Shown here: piece after piece, positions 32,451 through 40,516 of the stretch
How positions within the stretch are numbered: position 1 is the stretch's first letter
Layout: every line of letters begins with the position of its first letter
Assembly (NCBI GenBank): GCA_963205315.1
Contig: CAUJIO010000111.1
Span: 1 to 45,295, forward strand
DNA: 45,295 bases
Reading direction: 5' to 3'
From: Pseudomonadota bacterium
GTDB lineage: Bacteria; Pseudomonadota; Alphaproteobacteria; Rhizobiales; Aestuariivirgaceae
The notes under the pieces: generated by a model
The model's input: the letters and a program-made list of their open reading frames with translations, nothing else
Databases searched by the model: none
What the model was told of the DNA's origin: nothing
Position numbers and translations under genes: made by a program

Positions 32451-33049
32451 TGCGCGTCCTGTTGGTGGGCGCCACCGGCACGGTTGGCAAGGCGGCGCTT
32501 GGTGAACTGTCGCGCCGCCACGAGGTGGTGACGGCCGGACGCTCGTCCGGCGATATCACGGTCGACCTCATGGACGAGGAGTCGGTCCGCGCCATGTATG
32601 AGAAAGCGGGCAAGGTCGATGCGGTTGTCGTAACAGCCGGTCACGTGCATTTTGGTCCCGTCAGCACCATGAGCCCCGAGCAATTCCGCAAGGGCCTCAA
32701 CGATAAGCTGATGGGGCAGATCAATCTGGTGTTGCTGGGCCAGGATCATGTGAACGATGGCGGTTCATTCACCTTGGTGAGTGGCGTTCTTGATCGTGAT
32801 CCGATCCGGTCTGGCTCCAACGCGGCGGCGGTCAACGGGGCACTCGGGGCCTTCGTCAGATCGGCGGCGCTCGAAATGCCGCGCGGTATCCGCATCAATG
32901 TGGTGAGTCCGGGCCTGCTGGAAGAGTCTGTCAAGAAATATGACGGATTCTTCCCTGGTCATGAACCGGTGTCGTCAGCGCGCGTCGGCCTTGCCTTCGC
33001 CAAGAGTGTCGACGGTGCGCTGACAGGACAGGTTATCATCGTCGCCTGA
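32447..33049 (+). CDS. Short SDR-like protein lacking the catalytic Tyr and Lys
   Basis: A 200-residue Rossmann protein of the short-chain dehydrogenase class, shorter than the usual 240-280. The nucleotide loop is GATGTVGKAAL at residues 8-18. The SGVLDRD strand keeps the catalytic serine, but the YxxxK pair is missing: the equivalent segment reads AAAVNGALGAFV, followed by SAALEM and INVVSPGLLEES. Such short SDR-like proteins exist as a distinct subgroup, so loss of the pair may not mean inactivity. Its start overlaps the trcR stop (ATGA), with AGGA six bases upstream, so translation is coupled to trcR. It may be a cofactor-sensing or accessory protein; that is speculation. Confidence 0.8.
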   Translation: MMRVLLVGATGTVGKAALGELSRRHEVVTAGRSSGDITVDLMDEESVRAMYEKAGKVDAVVVTAGHVHFGPVSTMSPEQFRKGLNDKLMGQINLVLLGQDHVNDGGSFTLVSGVLDRDPIRSGSNAAAVNGALGAFVRSAALEMPRGIRINVVSPGLLEESVKKYDGFFPGHEPVSSARVGLAFAKSVDGALTGQVIIVA

Positions 33050-33103
33050 TATTGCGCGACCAGCGCGCGGCTTGCTAGCCTCCTTGCAGAGGGAGTGACT
33101 TGC

Positions 33104-35122
33104 TTGCCGCGTGATCCACGTTTTGACATCCTGTTCGAGCCCGTAAAGATCGGGCCTGTAACGGCGCCCAACCGTTTCTATCAGGTGCCGCATTGCACCG
33201 GCATGGGCTACCAGCTTCCGGCCTCGCTCGCGACCATGCGGGGCATCAAGGCCGAAGGCGGCTGGGGCGTGGTCAATACCGAGTATTGCTCCATTCATCC
33301 GTCATCGGACGATATTCCAGCTCCCTTCGCCAGCCTATGGGACGATGACGATACCCGTAACATGACGGCGATGGTGGAGGCTGTGCATGTTCACGGCGCT
33401 CTGGCGGGAGTCGAGCTGTGGCATGGCGGATTGCGGTCATCCAACCTGCAGTCGCGCGAGACGGGTTTTGGACCGCAAAGCCTGCCGGTGGCAAGCGATC
33501 CTTGGCAATGCGCGCGAATGGACCTGGAAGACATCCGGCAACTGAGACGCTGGCATAGGGACGCGGCGCTGAGGGCCAAGGCTGCCGGCATGGACATCGT
33601 CTATGTCTATGCCGCGCACACCTATCTGCTCGGGCAGTTTCTCGATCGCGAAATCAATCAGCGTACGGATGAATATGGCGGAAGTTTCACTAACCGCACG
33701 CGTCTGTTGCGTGAACTGGTGGCGGAGACGCGCGAGGCGGTGGGCGACCGTTGCGCGGTGGCGATCCGCATCGAGATCGATGACGAACAGGGCGGCGGCG
33801 AGGATCAGCGCAGCGATTTGCTGGCCGGCCTTGCGCCGTTGATTGATCTCTTCAATGTGACAATCGCCGATTATTCACAGGAAATGGGCGCGTCACGCTT
33901 CTTCAAGGAGGCTTCGCTCGAGCCCCGCATCGCACATGTCCGCCGGGTGACGGGAAAACCGGTGGTTGGCGTGGGCCGCTTCACCTCGCCCGAGACCATG
34001 CTGTCTCAGGTCACACGCGGCATTATTGATCTGATCGGCGCGGCGCGGCCATCGATTGCCGATCCGTTCCTGCCAGCGAAGATCCACGATGGCCGGGAGG
34101 ACGATATCCGCGAGTGCATCGGCTGCAATATCTGTTACGCCTGTGACGGGCGCGGCGTTGCCATCCGGTGCACCCAGAACCCGACGATGGGCGAGGAGTG
34201 GCGCCGCGGCTGGCATCCGGAAAGAATCGGAACGGCAAGCCAGCGCGAGAAGATTCTGGTCATCGGAGCGGGGCCCGCAGGACTTGAGGCGGCTCTTTCG
34301 CTGGGGCGGCGTGGGCATGACGTGATGGTGGCCGAGGCATCCCGCGAACTGGGCGGGCGGCTGACATGGGAAACGAAATTGCCGGGACTGTCTGAATGGT
34401 TGCGGGTGCGCGACTGGCGAGTGCATCAGTTGTCAAAGCTCTCAAACGTCGAGATCTTCCGCGAGAGCCCGATGAGTGCTGACGATGTGATCGACACCGG
34501 CATCGCGCATGTGGTGGTGGCCACTGGCAGCCGGTGGCGAAAGGATGGGCGCGGGCGGAGCTTCCGCAGTGCGATTGCAAGTTACGAAGATCCGCGCACA
34601 TTTTCTCCGGAGGAGATCGTCAAGGGCGCGGCCGTCTCCGGTCCCGTCGTGGTGTTCGACGATGACCACTATTACACCGGTTCGGCAATCGCCGAGTTTC
34701 TTGCGGCGCGCGGTCTCGCCGTCACGTATGTCACCAGCGAGGGCAGGGTTTCAGCGTGGTCGAGCTATACGGCAGAACAGGCTCTGGCCCATCAGCGGCT
34801 GATCGAGATCGGGGTGACGATCGTTGTCAATTCCACGATCGCAGCGCTGGAGCCAGGCTCTGCCCGCCTGCGTTGTATCTACTCGAAGCGCGAGACCGAG
34901 ATCGCTTGCAGGAGCTTCGTTCCCGTCACTTCTCGTGAGCCAGAAGATATGCTGTGGCAGGCATTGCAGGGGCGGGGATTGTCCTCGCTTCACCGCATCG
35001 GCGATGCCAAGGCTCCCGGCATCATTGCCCAGGCGGTGTTTGACGGGCACAGGCTCGCACGCGAATTCGGAGAGGCGGATATTATCATACGGCGCGAGCG
35101 GCCGCTGGTGGCGCGCGCCTAA
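33104..35122 (+). CDS. Trimethylamine dehydrogenase-like NADH:flavin oxidoreductase, TTG start
   Basis: A 672-residue two-part flavoprotein. The N-terminal Old Yellow Enzyme-type barrel (about 1-340) has DILFEPVKIGPVTAPNRF and TEYCSIHPSSDD, as in trimethylamine/dimethylamine dehydrogenases. A 4Fe-4S site follows with Cys338, Cys341, Cys344 and Cys356, then CTQNPTMGEEWRRGWHPE. The second half is a dinucleotide-binding domain (VIGAGPAGLEAALSLG). The family oxidatively demethylates tertiary amines such as trimethylamine, dimethylglycine or N-methylproline; the substrate is not identifiable here. TTG has GGAG eight bases upstream and gives the conserved PRDPRFDILFEP start; a GTG three codons earlier overlaps that site. 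Its stop overlaps the convergent GNAT gene by four bases. Confidence 0.88.
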   Translation: MPRDPRFDILFEPVKIGPVTAPNRFYQVPHCTGMGYQLPASLATMRGIKAEGGWGVVNTEYCSIHPSSDDIPAPFASLWDDDDTRNMTAMVEAVHVHGALAGVELWHGGLRSSNLQSRETGFGPQSLPVASDPWQCARMDLEDIRQLRRWHRDAALRAKAAGMDIVYVYAAHTYLLGQFLDREINQRTDEYGGSFTNRTRLLRELVAETREAVGDRCAVAIRIEIDDEQGGGEDQRSDLLAGLAPLIDLFNVTIADYSQEMGASRFFKEASLEPRIAHVRRVTGKPVVGVGRFTSPETMLSQVTRGIIDLIGAARPSIADPFLPAKIHDGREDDIRECIGCNICYACDGRGVAIRCTQNPTMGEEWRRGWHPERIGTASQREKILVIGAGPAGLEAALSLGRRGHDVMVAEASRELGGRLTWETKLPGLSEWLRVRDWRVHQLSKLSNVEIFRESPMSADDVIDTGIAHVVVATGSRWRKDGRGRSFRSAIASYEDPRTFSPEEIVKGAAVSGPVVVFDDDHYYTGSAIAEFLAARGLAVTYVTSEGRVSAWSSYTAEQALAHQRLIEIGVTIVVNSTIAALEPGSARLRCIYSKRETEIACRSFVPVTSREPEDMLWQALQGRGLSSLHRIGDAKAPGIIAQAVFDGHRLAREFGEADIIIRRERPLVARA

Positions 35123-35559
35123 AGGTCCTTGATTAGGACGTGGTCGACTGCGAAGTGGCCGGCCGTTTCACCGGTCGGCCTCCAGCCGCGATGCAGGTAG
35201 AAATCATAGGCCTTGCTTTCCCGCCCGGTATCGAGCTTGGCCGTGGCATGACCTTGTTGCTTGAGCCAGGATTCGCAACACGCGAGCAGGGCCGAACCCA
35301 GGCCCTTGCCTTCATGCCCGGGCAGCACGAAAAGGGCGAAGACACAGCCATCAGGTTTGCCGGCCATGGCGAATGCCACGACAACACCTTCCTCTTCGGC
35401 CACCCAGCACCCGAGTTGTCCAGCTGCGATGCCTTCAAGGATGGAGTGGGGCGTGATGCCGATCTCCGCCAATTGCTCCGTCGACAGATGATTTTCAGTC
35501 ACACTGGTACGCACGTGGGAAATGGCGCCGATGTCGTCCGGCCGGCCGTTGTGGATCAT
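35119..35559 (-). CDS. GNAT family N-acetyltransferase
   Basis: A 146-residue acetyltransferase of the GNAT fold, which moves acetyl from acetyl-CoA to an amine. The acetyl-CoA loop is LPGHEGKGLGSALL (about residues 79-92), preceded by the VFALFVLP strand, and the C-terminal YDFYLHRGWRPTGE matches motif B. Substrate is unknown. Its start overlaps the stop of the upstream SDR by four bases (ATGA), so it is translationally coupled as the last gene of the leftward MFS - SDR - SDR - GNAT operon. Its stop overlaps the flavoprotein stop from the other strand. Confidence 0.88.
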   Translation of the reverse strand: MIHNGRPDDIGAISHVRTSVTENHLSTEQLAEIGITPHSILEGIAAGQLGCWVAEEEGVVVAFAMAGKPDGCVFALFVLPGHEGKGLGSALLACCESWLKQQGHATAKLDTGRESKAYDFYLHRGWRPTGETAGHFAVDHVLIKDL

Positions 35560-36329
35560 TCCTTGACGGGCACTGTATAATTGAGCGGCATCCGGCCGCC
35601 GTCGACATAGATGGTCTGACCGGTCACGTAGCTCGACTCGTCGGAGGCGAGGAACGTGGCAATTGCCGCAACTTCCGAAGGTTCACCCGGCCGGCCAAGC
35701 GGTGTTCTCGACATCACGCGCCGGATCGCGGCGTCATCGTTCACCACGGCCTTGAACATGTCGGTCCGGATCGAGCCAGGGCCAATGGCGTTGACGCGAA
35801 TGCCATGCGCCGCGAGATAGATCGAGGAGGCGTTGGTCAGTTGCGATACGCCGCCCTTCGACATGCAATAGGTGACGATGGTCGGAATTGCGAGCGTGTC
35901 ATTGACCGAGGACATGTTGACGATGGCCCCCGGCTTGCGGCCGGACTTTACCTGCTTCACCATCTCCTTGGCGCAGGCCTGCAGCATCATGAACGAGCCC
36001 TTGAGATTGACGTTCAGCACCCGGTCGTAGTCCGCTTCGGAAATGTCCAGAAGGTCCTGCACCATGCTGATGCCGGCGTTGTTGACGAGAATGTCGACTG
36101 CTCCGCACCTGGCGACGGTGGCGGCAACGAGTGCCCTCACGTCGGCGGCGTTCGACACATCGCAGTGCAAATATGTGGCGCCGATAGACTTGGCCGCCAC
36201 AGCCCCGGCCGCGTCTTCGACGTCGCAGATGATGACAGTGGCGCCTTCGGCCACAAAGCGCTCGGCGATGGCGAAGCCGATGCCCCGCGCGGCGCCGGTA
36301 ACGATGGCAATACGGTCCTTGAGCTTCAT
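35556..36329 (-). CDS. Short-chain dehydrogenase/reductase
   Basis: A 257-residue classical SDR. NAD(P) loop TGAARGIGFAIAE at about residues 11-23, NNAGIS at 86-91, catalytic Ser in VNMSSVND and YCMSK as the YxxxK pair, then GPGSIRTDM. The C-terminal GGRMPLNY end is normal. The ATG is placed at MKLKDRIAIV, with AAGG eight bases before it; the frame runs on upstream without conservation. It follows another SDR gene after 31 bases and precedes the GNAT gene. Substrate is not predictable from sequence. Confidence 0.9.
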   Translation of the reverse strand: MKLKDRIAIVTGAARGIGFAIAERFVAEGATVIICDVEDAAGAVAAKSIGATYLHCDVSNAADVRALVAATVARCGAVDILVNNAGISMVQDLLDISEADYDRVLNVNLKGSFMMLQACAKEMVKQVKSGRKPGAIVNMSSVNDTLAIPTIVTYCMSKGGVSQLTNASSIYLAAHGIRVNAIGPGSIRTDMFKAVVNDDAAIRRVMSRTPLGRPGEPSEVAAIATFLASDESSYVTGQTIYVDGGRMPLNYTVPVKE

Positions 36330-36360
36330 ATGGATGGCCTTGCTAGAGAAAATGGCCGGC

Positions 36361-37101
36361 TCAATAGAGCCCGCCGCTGTCAGGATCGACAATGATTGAA
36401 GCGAGCGTCATGTGACGAGGGCGCGACAGTGCGAAGAGGGCGGCCTCGACGATGTCGCGGTTGGTGGCCCAGGAGGTTTTTTCGGGCACCGAATTCCACT
36501 GGCTGTCGACCAGCGGCGAGATGTCCTTGATGTAGGATGGATAAATCGCCTGCACCCGCACCGGGCGGCCCTTCAGCTCCTGGCGCAGGGCGTCGTTCAT
36601 GCCCGCCTGGCCGTGCTTGGCGGCATAATAGGCCACCGATGCGCCGAGCAGAGGGGTATTGGGGATGCCGGAAATCGACACGATGTTCATGATGTCGCCC
36701 GCGCCGGATTTCTCGAGCAGCGGGATGAGGCCGCGCGTGAACAGCAATGGGCCTGTGACGATGCCGCTGACAGTCTGCGTGATGGCATAGGCGTCGTGCT
36801 CGTTCATCTTGCCCGGCAGCCATTGCGCGGCGTTGTTGATGAGAATGTCGAGCGGCTTGTCGTCGTCACGCATGCGCTTGGCAAACAGCGTGACGGCCGA
36901 AATATCGGCCATGTCCAGCTGGTGCGTTTCCGGCCTTTTCGATGTCCGCAGCCGGATCGATTCGGCGAGGGACGTGAGGTTTTCCACGTTGCGCCCGGTC
37001 ATGATGACCTCGGCCCCCTGATCGGCCAGCACCACCGCGAAAGCAGCGCCCAGACCACGGCCAGCTCCGGTGATGACGACGCGTTTGCCTGCAAAGCTCA
37101 T
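36361..37101 (-). CDS. Short-chain dehydrogenase/reductase
   Basis: A 246-residue SDR. TGAGRGLGAAFAVV at about residues 11-24 is the cofactor loop; INNAAQW the NAG-like motif; NIVSISG carries the catalytic Ser; YYAAKHG is the YxxxK pair. The C-terminal region has IYPSYIKDISPL, and the protein ends in SGGLY. It is clearly divergent from the downstream SDR, so the pair is not a recent duplication. GGGAG precedes the ATG by eight bases. It starts 12 bases after the MFS transporter stop and lies in the same leftward operon, so its substrate may be something the transporter handles. Confidence 0.9.
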   Translation of the reverse strand: MSFAGKRVVITGAGRGLGAAFAVVLADQGAEVIMTGRNVENLTSLAESIRLRTSKRPETHQLDMADISAVTLFAKRMRDDDKPLDILINNAAQWLPGKMNEHDAYAITQTVSGIVTGPLLFTRGLIPLLEKSGAGDIMNIVSISGIPNTPLLGASVAYYAAKHGQAGMNDALRQELKGRPVRVQAIYPSYIKDISPLVDSQWNSVPEKTSWATNRDIVEAALFALSRPRHMTLASIIVDPDSGGLY

Positions 37102-37113
37102 GAACGGAACTCC

Positions 37114-38259
37114 CTAGTAGGTATCGGCTGCATCCACTGTTCTTGCATAGAACGCGATGATGACAGCTGCAATCACGGTGAGGAAGAGGGCAGCAGGAAG
37201 GCTGGTGAGCTGGGCGGCAAAGCCGATCAGCGGCGGTCCGCAAAGGAAGCCCGAATAGCCCAGGGTGGTGACGGCGGCAATTCCCCGGCCCGGTGCATCG
37301 GGCTCCAGCCTGCCGCCGCCGGCAAACAGTATGGGCGCGACATTTCCGATACCGAGGCCGGCGAAGACGAAGGCGGCGAGTGCGACGTAGGGCGAGGGCA
37401 CGACCAGGGCCAGGGCGGTGCCGGTGGCGGCCATCAGCGCACTGATGGTAACCATGCGGACCGCTCCGGCCTTCTGCCTGATCCAGTCGCCGGTGAGGCG
37501 CGCGACCGACATGCCGCCCTGATAGAAACCGAACGCCAGGGCCGCGAAACTGGCATCGATCAGGAATTTCTCGCGCATCATGATGGCCGCCCAATCGAGA
37601 ATCGAGCCTTCGATCATAAGGGCAAGGAAGCACAGTAGGCCCAGTCCGATGGTGGCTTTCGTCGGCCAGGCGAAATGCGAGCCCGAGAGACCCTTGTCAA
37701 CCGCGGCCGGCAGATAGTTCTGCATGGCGATGAACTGCATCATCAGACAGATGACGGCGATGACGCAGGCCTGCACCACCTCGCCATGATATTTTAGAAG
37801 TGCGGCGCCGAGGAAGGCTCCCACCATGCCGCCGATGCTGAAGCCGCCGTGGAACATCGACATGGTCGGAAGCCTGAGGGCTTTTTCGACGGCGATGCCG
37901 TGGGAGTTCATCGCGACGTCCATGCTGCCGATGACCATGCCCATGACGAATCCGGCGATAACAAAGGTCATCAGCGTCGGGGCGAAAATCGGGCCGAAGA
38001 AAGCGAAACAGAACAGGAAGCCGGTGATCGTGGTGAGTGTGGCGCTGCCGAAGCGGTTTATCAGTGCGCCAGCCAGGGGCATGGCAAATACGGCACCGCC
38101 GGCAAAGGAAAGAAGTGCCAGTCCAAACAGCGCAGGACCGGCCTCGAGGCGTTCCTTGGCGAGCGGAATGTGCGGCACCCAGCCGCCGATGAGCATGCCG
38201 TGCAACAGAAAGGTAGCACCCACAGCCCAGCGGGCGCGGGAAGGAGAGGCCTGAATCAT
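37114..38259 (-). CDS. MFS transporter
   Basis: A 381-residue major facilitator transporter with about 12 hydrophobic helices. The loop between helices 2 and 3 reads AGALINRFGSATLT, in the position of the MFS signature, and helix 5 has the FHGGFSIGGMVGAFLG stretch. It resembles the small FucP-related/drug:H+ symporters with DVAMNSHG in helix 4, seen in many alphaproteobacterial transporters. Direction and substrate are not known. It is the first gene of a leftward operon with two dehydrogenases and an acetyltransferase, suggesting handling of a small organic compound. It has a weak ribosome binding site. Confidence 0.88.
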   Translation of the reverse strand: MIQASPSRARWAVGATFLLHGMLIGGWVPHIPLAKERLEAGPALFGLALLSFAGGAVFAMPLAGALINRFGSATLTTITGFLFCFAFFGPIFAPTLMTFVIAGFVMGMVIGSMDVAMNSHGIAVEKALRLPTMSMFHGGFSIGGMVGAFLGAALLKYHGEVVQACVIAVICLMMQFIAMQNYLPAAVDKGLSGSHFAWPTKATIGLGLLCFLALMIEGSILDWAAIMMREKFLIDASFAALAFGFYQGGMSVARLTGDWIRQKAGAVRMVTISALMAATGTALALVVPSPYVALAAFVFAGLGIGNVAPILFAGGGRLEPDAPGRGIAAVTTLGYSGFLCGPPLIGFAAQLTSLPAALFLTVIAAVIIAFYARTVDAADTY

Positions 38260-38409
38260 TTCAACCGTCGCGTTTGTCCGGTGGGTTCACTAGCCGATTG
38301 CGCTCAGGGCCGCCACACGGCATTCTGCATGGCGCCATTCGAGGTTGGGGAACGGCGAAGGGCGCAAAACAAGAATACTTGATCCTGAATTCCGGGGGGA
38401 TTCTCCATC

Positions 38410-39207
38410 ATGCCATCAGACGAGCCACTGACCGCGAGCCCTGCGCGAAAGCCGCGCCATGCCATCAATGCCATCACCATGCCGGATATCCTGCGGAGCC
38501 TGCGCGATGGCGTGCGGGATTTTCAGAGGGCGCCGCTCTACGGGCTATTCTTTGGTCTCGTCTATGCAGGGTTCGGCTGGTTTCTCATGTACCTCATGAT
38601 CGGGCTGGAGTTCGGTTCGTATGTCTATCCGATGGTGACGGGTTTCGCGCTGGTGGCCCCGTTTGCGGCGGCGGGCTTCTATGAGATTTCACGCCGGCTG
38701 GAATTTGGCCGGCCGCTGTCCTGGGGCGCCGTGTTCGGCTGCATCTTCGGGCCGGGCGGCAAGGCTGTCGGCGTCATGGCTATCGTCACGACGTTCGCCT
38801 ACATCATCTGGCTCGATATCGCGGCCGCCCTCTACGTCATGTTCTTCAGCATGAAGCCGCTTCGCTTCGAGGCATTGCTCAATGCCATCCTGACGACACC
38901 GCAGGGCTTTGTCTTCTTCGTGGTCGGCAATGCCATCGGCGCGGTGCTGGCATTGATCGTCTTCTCGATCATGGTGGTGTCGCTGCCGATGGTGTTCGAC
39001 CGCGAGGTCGATTTCGTCACCGCCATGATCACATCCGTCAAGTCCGTCCTGGCCAATCCAAAACCCATGCTGCTGTGGTGTCTGATCATCGGCGTGCTGC
39101 TTGGCCTGTCGCTGGTTTCGATGTTCGCCGGGTTGCTGGTCACCCTGCCGATCCTCGGGCATGCCACGTGGCATCTCTACCGGCGAGTGGTGGCACCCGC
39201 CGCCTGA
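38410..39207 (+). CDS. DUF2189 family membrane protein
   Basis: A 265-residue inner-membrane protein with about six hydrophobic helices starting near residue 40 (YGLFFGLVYAGFGWFLMYLM). The DUF2189 hallmarks are present: DFQRAPLYGLFFG, VAPFAAAGFYEISRRLE at about 78-94, and the FSIMVVSLPMVFDREVDFVTA stretch at about 187-207 in two blocks. The N-terminal 25 residues are polar and probably cytoplasmic. Its function is unknown; the family is found mostly in proteobacteria. It is divergent from the MFS operon across about 150 bases, with a GGGGGG motif upstream of the ATG. Confidence 0.85.
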   Translation: MPSDEPLTASPARKPRHAINAITMPDILRSLRDGVRDFQRAPLYGLFFGLVYAGFGWFLMYLMIGLEFGSYVYPMVTGFALVAPFAAAGFYEISRRLEFGRPLSWGAVFGCIFGPGGKAVGVMAIVTTFAYIIWLDIAAALYVMFFSMKPLRFEALLNAILTTPQGFVFFVVGNAIGAVLALIVFSIMVVSLPMVFDREVDFVTAMITSVKSVLANPKPMLLWCLIIGVLLGLSLVSMFAGLLVTLPILGHATWHLYRRVVAPAA

Positions 39208-39309
39208 CGCCGCATCGCGCGAGACAGCTTGCGTTTTGGAAGCGGCCCACAAGCCGGCGGTCCGGAATGTGCTGCAATCATCTACAGCAGATGGCTATGG
39301 CCTCCAGTT

Positions 39310-39320
39310 GGAGTAACTCC
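39310..39320. other. Short palindrome in the spacer before the PAS protein gene
   Basis: GGAGTAACTCC is a perfect inverted repeat around a central A, in the 240-base spacer between the DUF2189 and PAS/GGDEF genes. It could be an operator, but at this length chance is likely. The rest of the spacer is AT-rich and shows no gene. Confidence 0.2.
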
Positions 39321-39447
39321 TTCCCGCTGGATGGTGTAGTTCTATCCTATTGAAAACTAAAGAATTAATCACCACTTCGCTTAATCGGGGCTTCATCGCC
39401 GACAGCTATGGTCTGCCACAGACAAACTGAACAGAAGTGGCGCCGAC

Positions 39448-40434
39448 ATGCAGCAGAATTTCAACGACATTCGCAACCTGGAAAAAATCACTGCCGCCGC
39501 CAGCATGGCAGGCGGCTGCGAGGCTTTGAGATCCGAGAACCGCATGTTGCACGCGGTTCTCGATAATTTTCCGGGCGGCATCCTGCTCTACGACAAGAAC
39601 CTGAGGCTGGTGGTCTGCAACGAAAGGCAAAAGGAGCTGCTGGACTATCCGCCAGCACTGTTCGAATTCGGCATGCCGACTCTGGAGCAGATCTTCCGCT
39701 TCAACGCACTGCGCGGCGAATATGGCCCGGGCGACACCGAAGATCATGTTCGTGAGCGCATGCGGCTGGCGGCGTTACGCGAACCCCACGTCTTCGAGCG
39801 GATCCGGCCCAATGGCATGGTCCTGCAAATCCGCGGCGTTCCGGTGCAGGGGGGTGGATTTCTCACCACCTACGTCGACATCACCGATGAGAAACTCCGG
39901 CAATCCCCCGCCGCGCCCCACAACTCCTATGCCGATCCCGTGACCGAACTGCCCAACTGGTCGCTGTTTCTTGACCGCTTCGAGCAAGTGCTGGCCCGTG
40001 TGCGGCGTGGCCAGATTGCGGCGCTGCACTTTGTCGATCTCAACCATTATAAGAAAGTCGAAGCTCAGTTGGGGGCCAAGGTAGCCGACGGACTGCTCAA
40101 GAGTGCGGCGCTCCGGTTGCGCAACACGGCGCGCGCCACCGATACCGTGACGCGATATGGCGATGACGAGTTTGTGGTGCTGCAAACCGAAGTCGACCGG
40201 CCGTCGAGTGTCGCCCGCTTGTCGACGCGCATTGTCGATGCGCTGCGGCAGCCCTTCGACATCCTCAACTACAAGATCTCAATTGGCGGCACGGTGGGCC
40301 TGGCGCTGATCCCGCGCGACGGCACCAAACCGGAAGAATTGCTGGCAGTCGCAAAGACAAACTTGCAGCGGGTGCGCCGCGAGGCCGGTGAGCAGCAACA
40401 ACGAGAGCCCGGCGTGCCGCTGTTCACGGTCTAA
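39448..40434 (+). CDS. PAS domain protein with degenerate GGDEF domain
   Basis: A 328-residue cytoplasmic sensor-like protein. A PAS domain spans about residues 33-148 (DNFPGGILLYDKNLRLVVCN to TTYVDITDEKL). A GGDEF-type cyclase domain follows from about 160, starting DPVTELPNW. The signature is GDDEF (238-242) instead of GGDEF: the second glycine is an aspartate. The upstream metal site keeps Asp197 in FVDLNHYKK, but the usual ND and GH..GD positions read EAQLGAKVAD. Diguanylate cyclase activity is therefore doubtful; it may bind GTP or c-di-GMP or work as a partner protein. No EAL domain or membrane segment is present. It is a single gene. Confidence 0.85.
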   Translation: MQQNFNDIRNLEKITAAASMAGGCEALRSENRMLHAVLDNFPGGILLYDKNLRLVVCNERQKELLDYPPALFEFGMPTLEQIFRFNALRGEYGPGDTEDHVRERMRLAALREPHVFERIRPNGMVLQIRGVPVQGGGFLTTYVDITDEKLRQSPAAPHNSYADPVTELPNWSLFLDRFEQVLARVRRGQIAALHFVDLNHYKKVEAQLGAKVADGLLKSAALRLRNTARATDTVTRYGDDEFVVLQTEVDRPSSVARLSTRIVDALRQPFDILNYKISIGGTVGLALIPRDGTKPEELLAVAKTNLQRVRREAGEQQQREPGVPLFTV

Positions 40435-40516
40435 TGTCAAGGTACGGGTGTTGACCTTCGCGGGTGTGGCGGTCACAGTGCTGCTTAGCCAACGGCCTTG
40501 GTCATAGAGAGGGCAG

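Noticed and set aside
35556-37101. Recent tandem duplication of the two SDR genes
   Set aside because: The two proteins share only family motifs; cofactor loops and C termini differ, so they are separate lineages.
39310-39320. GGAGTAACTCC as a firm operator
   Set aside because: An 11-base palindrome is too short to stand out in 45 kb; listed only as a low-confidence feature.
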